A DNA stretch of 64,000 nucleotides from Thalassobaculum sp. OXR-137 (GCF_034377285.1 NZ_CP139715.1:496001-560000); one strand, 5' to 3'; shown: positions 12,482 to 21,879, counted from the stretch's first letter. Numbers and translations are program-made. Notes: generated by a model not told the origin, from the letters alone.

Positions 12482-13609
12482 GTGGCGTTCGACCAGAAAC
12501 TGGCGCTGCTCATGCGGGTGCTCGGCACCGTCACCCATAAGCAGCTTTACGGCCGTCTGAAGGAGATCAATCCGAAGACGGGCTATCGTCCGGAGCTTGC
12601 CTACAAGTGGACAAATGGGGTGGCGTCGCCACGCGATCCCTCCGTCTACGACGATCTGGCCACGCTGCTCGATCTCAATGACGGCGGCCACCCGGTCAGC
12701 GGCTCGGTTCTGCGGGCGTGCACGTATGAGGCCTTTCGCGGGCTTATGGTGGCCCGCTACAGCACGAAGGTTCCGACCGACGAGATTGAACCGTCGCGCA
12801 TCGCGGGCGCGGCCCGACCGAAGGCTCACCGCCGTGACCCGGAACGCGCCGGCTCTGACGACCCGTCCGGCCCTGAAGAGCAGCCGGGCCCCGAAGAGCG
12901 GATTGAAACCCCCAGCGATATTGCCTCGGCGAATGCCCTGCCGGGCTACATGGCGGGAGCGTATTTCGTTTTGAGCGGCGCCTGGTCGACGCTTCAGCGG
13001 CGCTATGTGTTGTGTGGCGAGTTGATCATTCGCGCGCGGGCCGACGGAACCTGGATGGCCTCCTATCTGGAACGTCTTCCGGGCGGCGATCTGGTCATGA
13101 CCGGGCAGATCTTCCGCATCGGGCGGAGTCTGCAGGTCACGCTGGTCAACACCGCGTTTGAGAACGTCCTTGCAATGACGTTCTTGCTGCCGCATGCGCC
13201 CGGGGCGGTCTTGAGCGGCATCATGAGCGGGACCGCGCTGCACGACACGGACATGCGACCCTCGGCGGGACGGGTTGTCTGTATCGGGATGCCCTATCTC
13301 ACTAGCGCTTCGGTGGCGGACACAGCCACACCGAACGATGGGATCGGCTTCGGGTTCACGCCCGGTCCGGCCTATCTGGAAAGCACGGCAACGGCGATCG
13401 CAAACCGGCTTGAGATCATGGGTCTCGATCGGGGGCGGGCGGTGCTGGCAACGTCGGAGATACTGCCGCTCCTCACCGAAGACGGCGAGGCCGGCGTCAT
13501 CCAGGCGGGCACCTATCGGACGGACGCGATCATCCGGGCGCTCCTACACGAAAGCGGCCCCACCGACGACGAAAACGTCACCAAGATCTATCCGAAGAAG
13601 ACCCGGTAG
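12482..13609 (+). CDS. Unrecognised protein with HTH-like N-terminus
   Basis: This protein of about 375 aa belongs to no family I can name. Its first 85 residues look helical and resemble an Xre-like DNA-binding domain: KQLYGRLKEINPKTGYRPEL, then AYKWTNGVASPRDPSVYDDLATLLDL. A charged, proline-rich linker follows (RDPERAGSDDPSGPEEQPGPEER). The C-terminal 230 residues are beta-rich (YVLCGELIIRARADGTWMASYLERLPG), which could be a sensor or ligand domain. There are no membrane segments. The start is uncertain: GTG 12482 has AGAG eight bases upstream, while TTG 12461 would add seven residues. It is divergent from the RTX gene across an AT-rich region, so it may be that gene's regulator; this is inference. 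Confidence 0.7.
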   Translation: MAFDQKLALLMRVLGTVTHKQLYGRLKEINPKTGYRPELAYKWTNGVASPRDPSVYDDLATLLDLNDGGHPVSGSVLRACTYEAFRGLMVARYSTKVPTDEIEPSRIAGAARPKAHRRDPERAGSDDPSGPEEQPGPEERIETPSDIASANALPGYMAGAYFVLSGAWSTLQRRYVLCGELIIRARADGTWMASYLERLPGGDLVMTGQIFRIGRSLQVTLVNTAFENVLAMTFLLPHAPGAVLSGIMSGTALHDTDMRPSAGRVVCIGMPYLTSASVADTATPNDGIGFGFTPGPAYLESTATAIANRLEIMGLDRGRAVLATSEILPLLTEDGEAGVIQAGTYRTDAIIRALLHESGPTDDENVTKIYPKKTR

Positions 13610-13739
13610 GACCACCGTGATGGCCCGGACACCAGTTGTGCCCCGCAACGGCCGCTTCGGGTCGATTTTTCCATGGATCGTCGGCCTCCGGTACCGGTCA
13701 CTGAGGCCCACGTTTAACTCGGTTCTGCTCGTCGACATT

Positions 13740-13759
13740 GCAGGTCAGAGGCGACCTGC
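13740..13759. terminator. Hairpin between convergent genes
   Basis: GCAGGTC (13740-13746) and GACCTGC (13753-13759) form a perfect 7-bp stem with a 6-base loop between the convergent HTH-like gene and ugpC. It has no T-run on either side, so it may be a weak or factor-dependent terminator. The rest of 13610-13780 shows no gene. Confidence 0.3.
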
Positions 13760-13780
13760 CCATCCGTACCTCGCGCGATT

Positions 13781-14833
13781 TCACGCGATCCGACGGCCGC
13801 GCTCGATGTCGAACAGGTGCAGATGCCCGCGCTCTGCGGCCAAGGGCAGGATATCCTGCGGACGAATGCGGTGACTCCCCGCCAGCCGCACGGTGACGTC
13901 ATGGCGCCCGGAGATCCCGTGCACGATGGTCTCTGCGCCGTGGGCCTCGACCATGCGCACGGACATCTCGAAATCCGTCGCCTCCGGGTCGATCCTAAGG
14001 TGTTCCGGACGAACGCCTAGAATGGCGGAGCCCCTCGGAAGCTCGGCGTGATGCATCGTCATACGACCGGCATCGAAGCGCACCTCGCGATCCTCGATAT
14101 CGGCGGTCAGGAAATTCATAGGCGGCGAGCCGATAAAGGACGCTACGAAGGTCGAGGCCGGCCGCTCGTAGACGTCGAGCGGGGCGCCGATCTGCTCCAC
14201 ATGGCCGTCGTTCATCACCACCAGGACATCGCCCATGGTCATCGCTTCGACCTGGTCGTGGGTGACGTAGAGCGAGGTCGCGCCCAGGCTCTCGTGAATG
14301 CGTCGGATCTCCAGCCGCATGGTGACGCGAAGCTTGGCGTCCAGATTGGAGAGCGGCTCGTCGAACAGGAACACGTCCGGCTCGCGCACGATGGCGCGGC
14401 CCATGGCGACGCGCTGACGCTGGCCGCCGGATAGCTGCCGCGGCTTGCGCTCCAGTAGCCCGTCCAGATGCAGAATGCTCGCCGCGCGCTCCACCCGCTG
14501 CTTGATCTCGGCCTTCGGGGTGCCCCGCAGTTCCAGGCCGAAGGCGATGTTCCGCGCCACGGTCAGGTGGGGATAGAGCGCGTAGTTCTGAAACACCATG
14601 GCGACGTTCCGGTCTTTCGGCTCCAGGGCGGTGACGTCGCGGCCGCCGATGGCGATGGCGCCGGCGCTGACATCCTCCAGGCCGGCGACCATGCGCAGCA
14701 GGGTCGACTTCCCGCAGCCGGACGGGCCGACCACCACCACGAAGCAGCCGTCCGGCACCGAGAGGTTGACGCCGTGGATCACCTCCAGGCTGTCGAAGGA
14801 TTTGCGGACGTCGGTAAGTTCGATCTGCGCCAT
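13781..14833 (-). CDS. ugpC: ABC transporter ATPase, UgpC-like
   Basis: This is the 350-aa ATPase of a carbohydrate/glycerol-phosphate importer (CUT1 type). It carries Walker A GPSGCGKSTLLR, the Q-loop FQNYALYPHLT, the signature LSGGQRQRVAMGRAI, Walker B FLFDEPLSNLDAKLR and the switch His in YVTHDQVEAM. A C-terminal regulatory TOBE-like domain contains GVRPEHLRI. It energises uptake through the UgpA/UgpE permeases and is divergent from ugpA-ugpE-ugpB, separated by about 190 bases. The Ugp name rests on similarity plus the neighbouring UgpB and phosphodiesterase. Substrate could be glycerol-3-phosphate or glycerophosphodiesters. Confidence 0.88.
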   Translation of the reverse strand: MAQIELTDVRKSFDSLEVIHGVNLSVPDGCFVVVVGPSGCGKSTLLRMVAGLEDVSAGAIAIGGRDVTALEPKDRNVAMVFQNYALYPHLTVARNIAFGLELRGTPKAEIKQRVERAASILHLDGLLERKPRQLSGGQRQRVAMGRAIVREPDVFLFDEPLSNLDAKLRVTMRLEIRRIHESLGATSLYVTHDQVEAMTMGDVLVVMNDGHVEQIGAPLDVYERPASTFVASFIGSPPMNFLTADIEDREVRFDAGRMTMHHAELPRGSAILGVRPEHLRIDPEATDFEMSVRMVEAHGAETIVHGISGRHDVTVRLAGSHRIRPQDILPLAAERGHLHLFDIERGRRIA

Positions 14834-15026
14834 ATCTTCCCCGCCATACGGTCTGCGACCTGATTAGACCGATTGCGTGACACTATGATGTTAGAGCGAC
14901 CTCCGATCGGCCCCGTGCGGTTCTGTCGCCGAACATTCACGCCGCGGTCACGTCGGCACCCCTCAACTGTCATGAAGCGCCGATAGCGTCACCGCCAAGA
15001 CTTCCGAATTCTTGGAGCATGTGGCT
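14834..15026. promoter_or_regulatory. ugpC/ugpA divergent regulatory region
   Basis: This 193-base gap must hold promoters for both arms of the ugp locus. CTGTCAT at 14967-14973 is a perfect Pho-box half site and GCGTCAC at 14986-14992 is a poorer one, but the 19-base spacing does not fit the 11-base PhoB repeat. No complete Pho box or clear sigma-70 promoter was found. Confidence 0.35.
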
Positions 15027-15968
15027 GTGGTGGCTGGACTAGCGGCAGAGACCGACGCGGCTCTGCACATCCGCCCGACGGCCAGGGCAGATGTCCGACG
15101 GCGATCGGAGATGCGACGCGCAGGTTTTCTGCTGCTGCCGTCGCTTATCTTCCTCGCCGCGTTCACCTACTGGCCGATCGGCCAGGCCCTGGTCCAGGCG
15201 CTGACGATCGACACCTTCGGGACGAGCGCCGTCAGCTACGGGCTCGGCAATTTCGAGCGCCTGCTCAATGACGCGAGCTTCGGGCGTGCGGTGGTGAACA
15301 ACCTGATCTATGCCCTGGGCACGATCGTCCCGTCGATCGCCATCGCCCTGGCGCTGGCGGTCGGGCTGCAGGAGGCCACCCGGTTCAACGCCCTGCTGCG
15401 CACGGTGGTCTTCTTTCCCGTGCTGCTGCCGCTGGTGGCCGCCGCGGCGCTGTTCCTCTTCGTCTTCCTGCCGGGTATCGGTCTGCTCGACTACTACCTC
15501 GCCAGGCTCGGCGGGGGGACGACCAACTGGCTGGGCGATCCCGACATCGCGCTGTTCTCGCTGATCGGTCTCACCGTTTGGAAGAACGCCGGCTACTACA
15601 TGCTCTTCTTCCTTGCCGGGCTGCAGTCGATCCCGCTGGACCTGTACGAGGCGGCAAGGATCGAAGGGGCGACCCCCTGGCAGCGGTTCCGGCGCATCAC
15701 CTTCCCGCTGCTCGGGCCGACTCTGGCCTTCGTGCTGATCATTGCCTTGGTGAACGTCATCACCCAGGTCGACCACGTCATGGTGCTGACCAAGGGCGGG
15801 CCGTCGGACTCGACCAACCTGCTGCTGTTCTACATCTACCAGCAGGCCCACGAGAACTACGACTACGGCAAGGCGGCGGCCGCCACCGTGCTGTCGGTCG
15901 CCGGGCTGCTGGCGCTGTCCTTCCTGTCGCTGCGCACGCTCGAGCGCGGCACCCATTACGAGGCCTGA
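15027..15968 (+). CDS. ugpA: ABC transporter permease, UgpA-like
   Basis: This inner-membrane permease of about 313 aa has six predicted helices, the first at RRAGFLLLPSLIFLAAFTYW. The EAA loop contacting the ATPase is EAARIEGATPWQRFRRITFPLL. The reading frame is open from TTG 15012; I prefer GTG 15027 because GGAG lies nine bases upstream. GTG 15021 and 15030 are alternatives. ugpE starts two bases after the stop, so the two permeases are co-translated and probably form a heterodimer. Confidence 0.87.
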   Translation: MVAGLAAETDAALHIRPTARADVRRRSEMRRAGFLLLPSLIFLAAFTYWPIGQALVQALTIDTFGTSAVSYGLGNFERLLNDASFGRAVVNNLIYALGTIVPSIAIALALAVGLQEATRFNALLRTVVFFPVLLPLVAAAALFLFVFLPGIGLLDYYLARLGGGTTNWLGDPDIALFSLIGLTVWKNAGYYMLFFLAGLQSIPLDLYEAARIEGATPWQRFRRITFPLLGPTLAFVLIIALVNVITQVDHVMVLTKGGPSDSTNLLLFYIYQQAHENYDYGKAAAATVLSVAGLLALSFLSLRTLERGTHYEA

Positions 15969-15969
15969 C

Positions 15970-16815
15970 ATGGCGGGTGCTGGAACCAAGGGTGCCAACC
16001 CGGCGGCCATGCTCGTCATCGCCACCCTGTCGGCGGTGGTGCTGATCTGGTTGACCCCGCTGATCTGGATGGCGATCGCCTCGTTCCGGCCGCAGAATTT
16101 CGGCGGGCTCGACATGGCGTCGCTGTGGCCGGACTTCTCGCCGACCTGGGCGAATTTCGCCGAGGCGCTGGATTCAGCGGAATTCCCGCTGCTCTACCTC
16201 AACACCGTGATCGTCTGCGCCGGCACGCTCGGCGTCCAGTTGGTGACCGTCACCCTGGCCGGCTACGCCTTCGCCCGCCTGCGGTTTCCGGGCAAGGACC
16301 TGATGTTCTACGCCTTCCTGCTCCAGCTCATGCTGGTGCCGCCGATCCTGATCGTGCCGAACCTGGTGACCATCACCCGGCTCGGGCTCTACGACAGTCT
16401 GCTCGGCGCGATGGTGCCGTATTTCGCCTCGGCCTTCGGCGTCTTCCTGATGCGCCAGACCTTCAAGACGATCCCGCGCGATTTCGAGGAGGCCGCGATC
16501 GTCGACGGCGCCACCTGGTGGCAGCTCGTCTGGCGGGTCCTCGTCCCGCTGGCGCGACCGGGCATGATCGCCTTCGCCATCGTCTCGGTTGTCAGCCATT
16601 GGAACGAGTTCCTGTGGCCGCTGATGGTGATCTCCTCGCCCGACAACCACACCCTCACCATCGGACTCGCCTCGTTCACCATGGGGGCGGAGAGCGCCTC
16701 GCAATGGGGCGTAATGGCGGCCGGCACCTTCCTGGTGGTGGCCCCGCTGCTGGCGGCATTCGCCTTGTTCCAGCGGCAATTCGTGAATTCGTTCCTGTTC
16801 TCTGGCGTGAAGTAG
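15970..16815 (+). CDS. ugpE: ABC transporter permease, UgpE-like
   Basis: This is the second permease, 281 aa, of the MalG/UgpE type. Six hydrophobic segments are visible, starting AAMLVIATLSAVVLIWLTPLIWMA. The EAA loop is EEAAIVDGATWWQLVWRVLVPLARPG, and the conserved WNEFLWPL motif precedes the last helices. It starts one base after the ugpA stop and is followed 11 bases later by ugpB, with GGAGGT marking the next start. Confidence 0.88.
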   Translation: MAGAGTKGANPAAMLVIATLSAVVLIWLTPLIWMAIASFRPQNFGGLDMASLWPDFSPTWANFAEALDSAEFPLLYLNTVIVCAGTLGVQLVTVTLAGYAFARLRFPGKDLMFYAFLLQLMLVPPILIVPNLVTITRLGLYDSLLGAMVPYFASAFGVFLMRQTFKTIPRDFEEAAIVDGATWWQLVWRVLVPLARPGMIAFAIVSVVSHWNEFLWPLMVISSPDNHTLTIGLASFTMGAESASQWGVMAAGTFLVVAPLLAAFALFQRQFVNSFLFSGVK

Positions 16816-16826
16816 GAGGTAAGGCA

Positions 16827-18146
16827 ATGTCCCGTTTCGCATCCGTCGCCCTGGCGGCGGCCCTGACCCTGGGCCTGGGATCCACCGCGGCGTCCGCCGC
16901 CACCGAGATCGAGATGTTCTTCCCGGTTCCGGTGGAGGGCAAGCTCGCCAAGGAAATGAAGAACCTGATCGACCGGTTCAACGGCGAGCACCCCGACATC
17001 CAGGCGACCGCCGTCTATACCGGCTCCTACGACGAGACGAATATTAAGACCCGTGCGGCGATCAAGGCCGGCCGGCCGCCGGCGGCGGTGATCATGAGCG
17101 CGAACTTCGTGCTCGAGTACCAGATCAACGGCGAGATCGAGCCGCTCGACCCGCTGGTCGAGGCCGACGGGAAGACGCCGGACGCCTTCATGGATCAGTA
17201 CTGGACCGCGCTGCACGGCAACGCCCGCTTCGCCGACAAGATCTGGGCGGTGCCGTTCCACAACTCCACGCCACTGCTGTACTTCAACGCGGACCATTTC
17301 AAGGAGGTCGGCCTCGACCCGAGCAACCCGCCGGCCACCTGGGCCGAATGGGTTGAGGCGGCCGAGAAGCTGACGGTGCGCGACGGCGACACCATCAAGC
17401 GCTACGGCCTGATGCTGCCGGGCAACTACGACTATCTCGGCTGGATCATGACGGCGCTGACCATGTCCAACGGCGGCCAGTACTACAACCCGGCCTTCGG
17501 CGGCGAGGTCTACTACGACAGCCCGAGCATGCTGGGCGCGCTGACCCTCGTCGACGACATGGTCCACAAGTACAAGGTGATGCCCGAGGGCGTGACCGAC
17601 GGCAAGGCGGTGTCGACCGCGTTCTTCGCCGGCCAGACCTCGATGGTGGTGCTGTCCACCGGCTCGCTCTCCTTCATCCGCGAGAACATGAAGTCCGACT
17701 ACGGCGTCGCCTTCGTGCCGCGGAACATGCGCAACGCGGTGGCCATCGGCGGTGCGTCCTTGATCATGCCGAAGGGCCTGTCGGACGAACAGAAGCAGGC
17801 TTCCTGGACCCTGATCAACTGGCTGACCAGCCCGGAGATCGCCGGCCACTGGAGCCGTTTCACCGGCTATTTCGCGCCGAACAAGGGTGCCTACGAGCTG
17901 CCGGAGATGAAGCAGTTCATCGCCCAGAATCCGGACGCCAAGGTGGCCCTGGACCAGCTCCAGTACGCCAAGTCCTGGTTCGCGACCTACAACACGGTCG
18001 CCGTGCGCAAGGCGCTGGAGGACGAGGTCCAGGCGGTTCTCTCCGGCAAGAAGGCGCCCGCCGAGGCGCTGAAGGAGGCGCAGAAGAACGCAGACGAGAT
18101 CATGCGGCCCTATGTGGAGCAGACGGCCCTGCGCCTGATGCACTGA
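16827..18146 (+). CDS. ugpB: ABC transporter substrate-binding protein, UgpB-like
   Basis: This 439-aa periplasmic binding protein has a typical signal peptide (MSRFASVALAAALTLGLGS...ASAA, cleavage near residue 24). The mature part begins TEIEMFFPVPVEGKLAKEM and contains the UgpB-like YTGSYDETNIKTRAAIKAG and AVPFHNSTPLLYFN motifs. It probably delivers glycerol-3-phosphate or glycerophosphodiesters to UgpAE. The ATG at 16827 has GGAGGT at the right distance. The open frame extends far upstream through ugpE in another frame, and that extension is rejected. A strong hairpin follows before gpdQ. Confidence 0.9.
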   Translation: MSRFASVALAAALTLGLGSTAASAATEIEMFFPVPVEGKLAKEMKNLIDRFNGEHPDIQATAVYTGSYDETNIKTRAAIKAGRPPAAVIMSANFVLEYQINGEIEPLDPLVEADGKTPDAFMDQYWTALHGNARFADKIWAVPFHNSTPLLYFNADHFKEVGLDPSNPPATWAEWVEAAEKLTVRDGDTIKRYGLMLPGNYDYLGWIMTALTMSNGGQYYNPAFGGEVYYDSPSMLGALTLVDDMVHKYKVMPEGVTDGKAVSTAFFAGQTSMVVLSTGSLSFIRENMKSDYGVAFVPRNMRNAVAIGGASLIMPKGLSDEQKQASWTLINWLTSPEIAGHWSRFTGYFAPNKGAYELPEMKQFIAQNPDAKVALDQLQYAKSWFATYNTVAVRKALEDEVQAVLSGKKAPAEALKEAQKNADEIMRPYVEQTALRLMH

Positions 18147-18168
18147 CCGGCACCGCGACATACCAAGC

Positions 18169-18198
18169 GACCGGCCCGGGGCTTTCTCCGGGCCGGTC
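18169..18198 (+). terminator. Perfect 11-bp hairpin after ugpB, without T-run
   Basis: GACCGGCCCGG (18169-18179) and CCGGGCCGGTC (18188-18198) pair perfectly around an 8-base loop. It lies 22 bases after the ugpB stop and 32 before the next ATG. No T-run follows, so it may act as a 3' stabiliser for the abundant binding-protein message or as a partial terminator. Confidence 0.45.
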
Positions 18199-18230
18199 CG
18201 TTCCCGCTACCCCTCCTTTCGGACACCGCC

Positions 18231-19058
18231 ATGCAAATCGCTCACCTCACCGACCTGCATATCCGGCCGCGCGGCAAACCCGCCTACCGGGTCGTCGAAG
18301 TCAACATGATGCTCGCCCGCGCGCTGGCGACCCTGAAGGCATTGGACCCGCTGCCCGACGCGCTGGTGCTGTCCGGCGACCTGACCGATTGCGGTCTGGC
18401 GGAGGAGTACGCCCTGCTGCGTGGTCTGCTGGAAAGCCTCGGCATGCCGGTCTACCTGATCCCGGGCAACCACGACCGGCGCGAGGCGCTGCGCGAGGTC
18501 TTCGGCGACTGGCCGACCTTCGGCGACGACCCCCAGTTCATCGATTTCGCCGCCGATCTCGGCCCGGTGCGAGTCGTCGGCGTGGACACCGTGGTGCCGG
18601 GTCACGGCCACGGCGCGCTGTGCGCCCACCGCCTGCAGCGCCTGGAGACGACGCTGGCGCAGGCGCCCGACAAGCCGACGCTCGTCTTCCTGCACCACCC
18701 GCCCTTCATCTGCGGGATCGAGCACATGGACCGGATCCGACTGCTCGACGGCGCCGAGGAGCTGCAGCGCATCATCGCTGCCAATCCCCAGGTCGAGCGG
18801 GTGCTGACCGGTCACCATCACCGACCCATCCAGACCCGCTGGGCCGGCACCATCGCTCAGATCGCGCCCTCGGTCGCCCATCAGGTGGAGTTCCGCCTGG
18901 ATCCGGGGGCGGAGGGCGCGCTGGTGCTGGAGCCGCCGGCCTTCCTGATCCATGCCTGGATCGAGGGCACCGGCCTTGTGTCCCATCAGGTCTATGTGGA
19001 GCGCTATCCGGGCCCGCACCCGTTCGTGCTCGACGCCGATTATCCTGGCGCGAGCTGA
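18231..19058 (+). CDS. gpdQ: GpdQ-like glycerophosphodiesterase (metallophosphoesterase)
   Basis: This 275-aa binuclear metallophosphoesterase keeps all metal ligands at the same numbers as Enterobacter GpdQ: Asp8 and His10 (LTDLH), Asp50 (LSGDLTD), Asn80 with His81 (PGNHD), His156 (LHHPP), and His195 and His197 (GHHH). GpdQ hydrolyses glycerophosphodiesters to glycerol-3-phosphate and an alcohol. Lying directly after ugpAEB, it would process diesters brought in by the transporter, giving the cell a phosphorus and carbon source. The related cAMP phosphodiesterase CpdA is the alternative, but context favours GpdQ. There is no signal peptide, so it is cytoplasmic. Confidence 0.87.
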   Translation: MQIAHLTDLHIRPRGKPAYRVVEVNMMLARALATLKALDPLPDALVLSGDLTDCGLAEEYALLRGLLESLGMPVYLIPGNHDRREALREVFGDWPTFGDDPQFIDFAADLGPVRVVGVDTVVPGHGHGALCAHRLQRLETTLAQAPDKPTLVFLHHPPFICGIEHMDRIRLLDGAEELQRIIAANPQVERVLTGHHHRPIQTRWAGTIAQIAPSVAHQVEFRLDPGAEGALVLEPPAFLIHAWIEGTGLVSHQVYVERYPGPHPFVLDADYPGAS

Positions 19059-19258
19059 CGGCAAGGCGTGTAAGTCGGCGCGGTCACGGGTTCTCGCTAG
19101 TCGTCAAAGTCACCCGATCCGCGAGATCCTTTGCGCCGACCCGCCCTTGGGGGCGGAAGCCGTCTGCCTCTTCCCTCGGCCTCACAATTGCCCGTCTCCC
19201 ATCCTCAATCCGTGGAAGACGGGGCGGCGTCCGCGAAGAGCGCCGCCACCCCCTGGGC
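19059..19258. other. Gap between convergent gpdQ and hydrolase genes
   Basis: Nothing convincing is seen in these 200 bases. Short open frames have no supporting RBS or coherent composition, and no clear terminator with a T-run was found. Confidence 0.4.
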
Positions 19259-20248
19259 TCAGGCCTTGAAGAAGGCGAGCAAGTCCGGATTGACGATATC
19301 GGGATTGACCGTGCACAGGCCGTGCGACAGGCCCGGATAGACCTTCAGGGTGCTGGTGCGGATGCGCTCGGCCGACAGGATGGCGCTGTCGGCGATCGGC
19401 ACGATCTGGTCGTCGTCGCCGTGCATCACCAGGGTCGGCACGCTCACCGCCTTCAGGTCGTCGTTGAAGTCGGTCTCCGAGAACGCCTTGATGCCGTCGT
19501 AATGGGCCTTCGCCCCGCCCATCATGCCCTGGCGCCACCAGTTCTGGATCACGCCCTGGGACAGCTCCGCTCCCGGGCGGTTGTAGCCGTAGAACGGGCC
19601 CGACGGGACGTCGAGGTAGAACTGCGCCCGGTTGGCGGCCAGGGCGGCGCGGAAACCGTCGAACACCTCGATCGACAGGCCGCCCGGATTGTCGGCGGTC
19701 TTGACCATGATCGGCGGCACCGCCCCGATCATCACCAGCTTGGCCACCCGGCCGTTCTTCTGGCCATGCCGGGCGACGTAGTGCAGCGCCTCGCCGCCGC
19801 CCGTGGAATGGCCGATATGGATCGCGTCGCGCAGGTCGAGGTGCTCGACCACGGCGGCGACATCGGCGGCGTAGTGGTCCATGTCGTGGCCGTCGGCGAC
19901 CTGGGCCGAGCGGCCGTGGCCGCGGCGGTCATGGGCGATGACCCGGTAGCCCTGGGCGAGGAAATAGAGCATCTGGGCGTCCCAGTCGTCGGCGCTGAGC
20001 GGCCAGCCGTGGTGGAACACCAGCGGCTGGGCGTCCTTCGGGCCCCAATCCTTGAAGAAGATCTCGACGCCGTCCTTGGTGGTGATGGTGCTCATGGTCT
20101 GGCCTTCCTGTTGGGGGGATGCGTTGGCGGCGGTCGCCGCGGCGACGCCGAAACCCGGCAGCGACACGGCGCCCGCCAGGGCTGTACCGGTAAGCAGAAC
20201 GTCTCGGCGGGTGGTCTGTGAGGTGGGCACTCGAGGGGGCGGTGTCAT
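19259..20248 (-). CDS. Tat-exported alpha/beta hydrolase, non-haem chloroperoxidase-like
   Basis: This 329-aa hydrolase of the chloroperoxidase/arylesterase group has an N-terminal twin-arginine signal ([21 protein letters not shown]). The core begins [29 protein letters not shown], with the nucleophile in [10 protein letters not shown], the acid in [10 protein letters not shown] and the His in GLSHGL. ATG 20248 has AGGAG seven bases upstream and gives the Tat signal; most relatives start near the internal MSTITTKDG and are cytoplasmic. It is the last gene of a three-gene operon, 14 bases after the GMC oxidoreductase. The substrate is unknown. Confidence 0.87.
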   Translation of the reverse strand: MTPPPRVPTSQTTRRDVLLTGTALAGAVSLPGFGVAAATAANASPQQEGQTMSTITTKDGVEIFFKDWGPKDAQPLVFHHGWPLSADDWDAQMLYFLAQGYRVIAHDRRGHGRSAQVADGHDMDHYAADVAAVVEHLDLRDAIHIGHSTGGGEALHYVARHGQKNGRVAKLVMIGAVPPIMVKTADNPGGLSIEVFDGFRAALAANRAQFYLDVPSGPFYGYNRPGAELSQGVIQNWWRQGMMGGAKAHYDGIKAFSETDFNDDLKAVSVPTLVMHGDDDQIVPIADSAILSAERIRTSTLKVYPGLSHGLCTVNPDIVNPDLLAFFKA

Positions 20249-20262
20249 CGTCGGTCTCCTGG

Positions 20263-21879
20263 TTAAACGCCATGCTCTTCGCGGATCAGTTCGGCGGCAC
20301 GCTCGCCGATCACGGCGCAGGGCGCCTGGGTGTTGCCGGTGGCCACCCGCGGCATGACGGACGCGTCGGCGATGCGCAGTCCGTCCAGGCCGTGGACACG
20401 GAGCGCGCCATCCACCACGGCCGTCTCGTCGCGGCCCATCCGTGCCGTGCCGCACTGGTGCCAGTAGGTGACGGCGGCATCGCGGATGTAGCGGTCGCGG
20501 TCCTCGCCCTTGAGGTTGCCGGGCATCACCTCCCCGCGGATGAAGGGGTGGAAGGCCCGGGCGTTTCCGAGCGCTCGGCACAGTTCCAGACAGCGGCGGG
20601 CCGTGGTGAGGTCCCTGGGGTCGGACAGGAAGTCCGCTTCGATCGCCAGCGGCCGGGAAGCGTCGGCGCTGCGCAGGCGCAGACGTCCGCGGCTGTGCGG
20701 CTGAGCGAGGCCGGCGAACATGGTCCAGCCATGGGCCGGAACGCCGCGCTGCGCCGTCCGCTCGCTCGGCACCGGGAACTCGACCTGGCAGAACAGCAGG
20801 TCGGGGGCCTCCAGTTCGGGCCGGCTCTTCCAGTACAGCGTCGCCTCGCTCCCGCTGTTGCGCGGCGCCAGCGGCTCCGCGTATTCCCAGGTGCAGCCGA
20901 AGGAAACGTGGTCCTGCAGGTTGCGACCGACACCCGGGAGGTGCTGGACGACCGGGATCCCGAAACGCTCCAGCTCCGCCCGGTCACCGATCCCGGAATG
21001 CATCAGCACCTTGGGCGTCTGGATCGCCCCGAGCGACAGCACCACTTCGCACCCGGCGCCGATCGCGATCTGCCGGCCGCCATGCTCGATCGCGAGGCCG
21101 ACTGCCCTACGGCCCTCGAACAGCACCCGAAGCACGGTCGCGCCGGTGAGGACGGTCAGGTTCGGGCGATCGAGCCAGGGCCGGACATAGGCCCTGTACA
21201 GCGAGTGCCGCCGTCCCTCGCGGACCAGCATGTCGGTGATCGCCGCACCGCCCGCCTGCTCCATCATGGCGCCGTTCGGGTGATCGAAGACCGGAATGCC
21301 GATCTCGCCCGCCGCGTCCAGCAGGGCCAGGGCGACCGGACTCGGCGCGGCGGCCGGCTGCACCCAGACCGGCCCGCCCGATCCCCGGTACGCCGGATCC
21401 GGCGCACCCTGCCAGTTCTCGATCCGGCGGTAGATATCGAGCACGTTCTCGTAGCCCCAGCGCGGATCGTCGGCCTGTGCGGCGACGTAGTCCCAGTCGT
21501 TCCGATGACCGCGGGCCCAGACCATGACATTGATGCTGGACCCGCCGCCAAGACCCTTGCCCATGGACATCGGGATCTCTCGGCCGTTCAGGTGCGGGTT
21601 CGGCTCCGCCCGGAACCCCCAGTCGCGGGCGCTGCCGAGATTGGTCGGCCAGAGCGCGGGGTTCAGCACGCTTTCAGCCTCGTCACTGCCCCCAGCCTCC
21701 AGCAGCAGAACCTGGGCCTGGCCGTTCTCCGCCAGCCGGCGGGCGGTCACGGAGCCGGACGCGCCGGCGCCGCAGACGATGAAGTCGTAGCTGGACCGCA
21801 ATCCGGCGGTCAGCCGCGCCTGGTTCTCCTGCGCGCGGTGGGCGAATTCCGGGTCTTCCCACGATGCGGTATCGCTCAT
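20263..21879 (-). CDS. GMC family FAD-dependent oxidoreductase
   Basis: This 538-aa GMC oxidoreductase resembles choline and alcohol dehydrogenases. The FAD-binding GAGASG dinucleotide motif lies near residue 38 with LLLEAGG after it. GMC signature 1 is in [20 protein letters not shown], signature 2 in [15 protein letters not shown], and the C-terminal active-site region has [11 protein letters not shown] and [16 protein letters not shown]. It probably oxidises an alcohol with FAD; electrons may pass to O2 or a quinone. It lies between two exported hydrolases, so it may act on alcohols they release. There is no signal peptide. Confidence 0.9.
   Translation of the reverse strand: MSDTASWEDPEFAHRAQENQARLTAGLRSSYDFIVCGAGASGSVTARRLAENGQAQVLLLEAGGSDEAESVLNPALWPTNLGSARDWGFRAEPNPHLNGREIPMSMGKGLGGGSSINVMVWARGHRNDWDYVAAQADDPRWGYENVLDIYRRIENWQGAPDPAYRGSGGPVWVQPAAAPSPVALALLDAAGEIGIPVFDHPNGAMMEQAGGAAITDMLVREGRRHSLYRAYVRPWLDRPNLTVLTGATVLRVLFEGRRAVGLAIEHGGRQIAIGAGCEVVLSLGAIQTPKVLMHSGIGDRAELERFGIPVVQHLPGVGRNLQDHVSFGCTWEYAEPLAPRNSGSEATLYWKSRPELEAPDLLFCQVEFPVPSERTAQRGVPAHGWTMFAGLAQPHSRGRLRLRSADASRPLAIEADFLSDPRDLTTARRCLELCRALGNARAFHPFIRGEVMPGNLKGEDRDRYIRDAAVTYWHQCGTARMGRDETAVVDGALRVHGLDGLRIADASVMPRVATGNTQAPCAVIGERAAELIREEHGV

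Noticed and set aside
14967-14992. Possible complete Pho box between ugpC and ugpA
   Set aside because: Only one perfect CTGTCAT half site is present, and the next similar heptamer is 19 bases away instead of 11 or 22, so a PhoB site is not claimed.
16125-16826. Extension of ugpB upstream through ugpE
   Set aside because: ugpE occupies this region in another frame. ATG 16827 has GGAGGT and begins a signal peptide.
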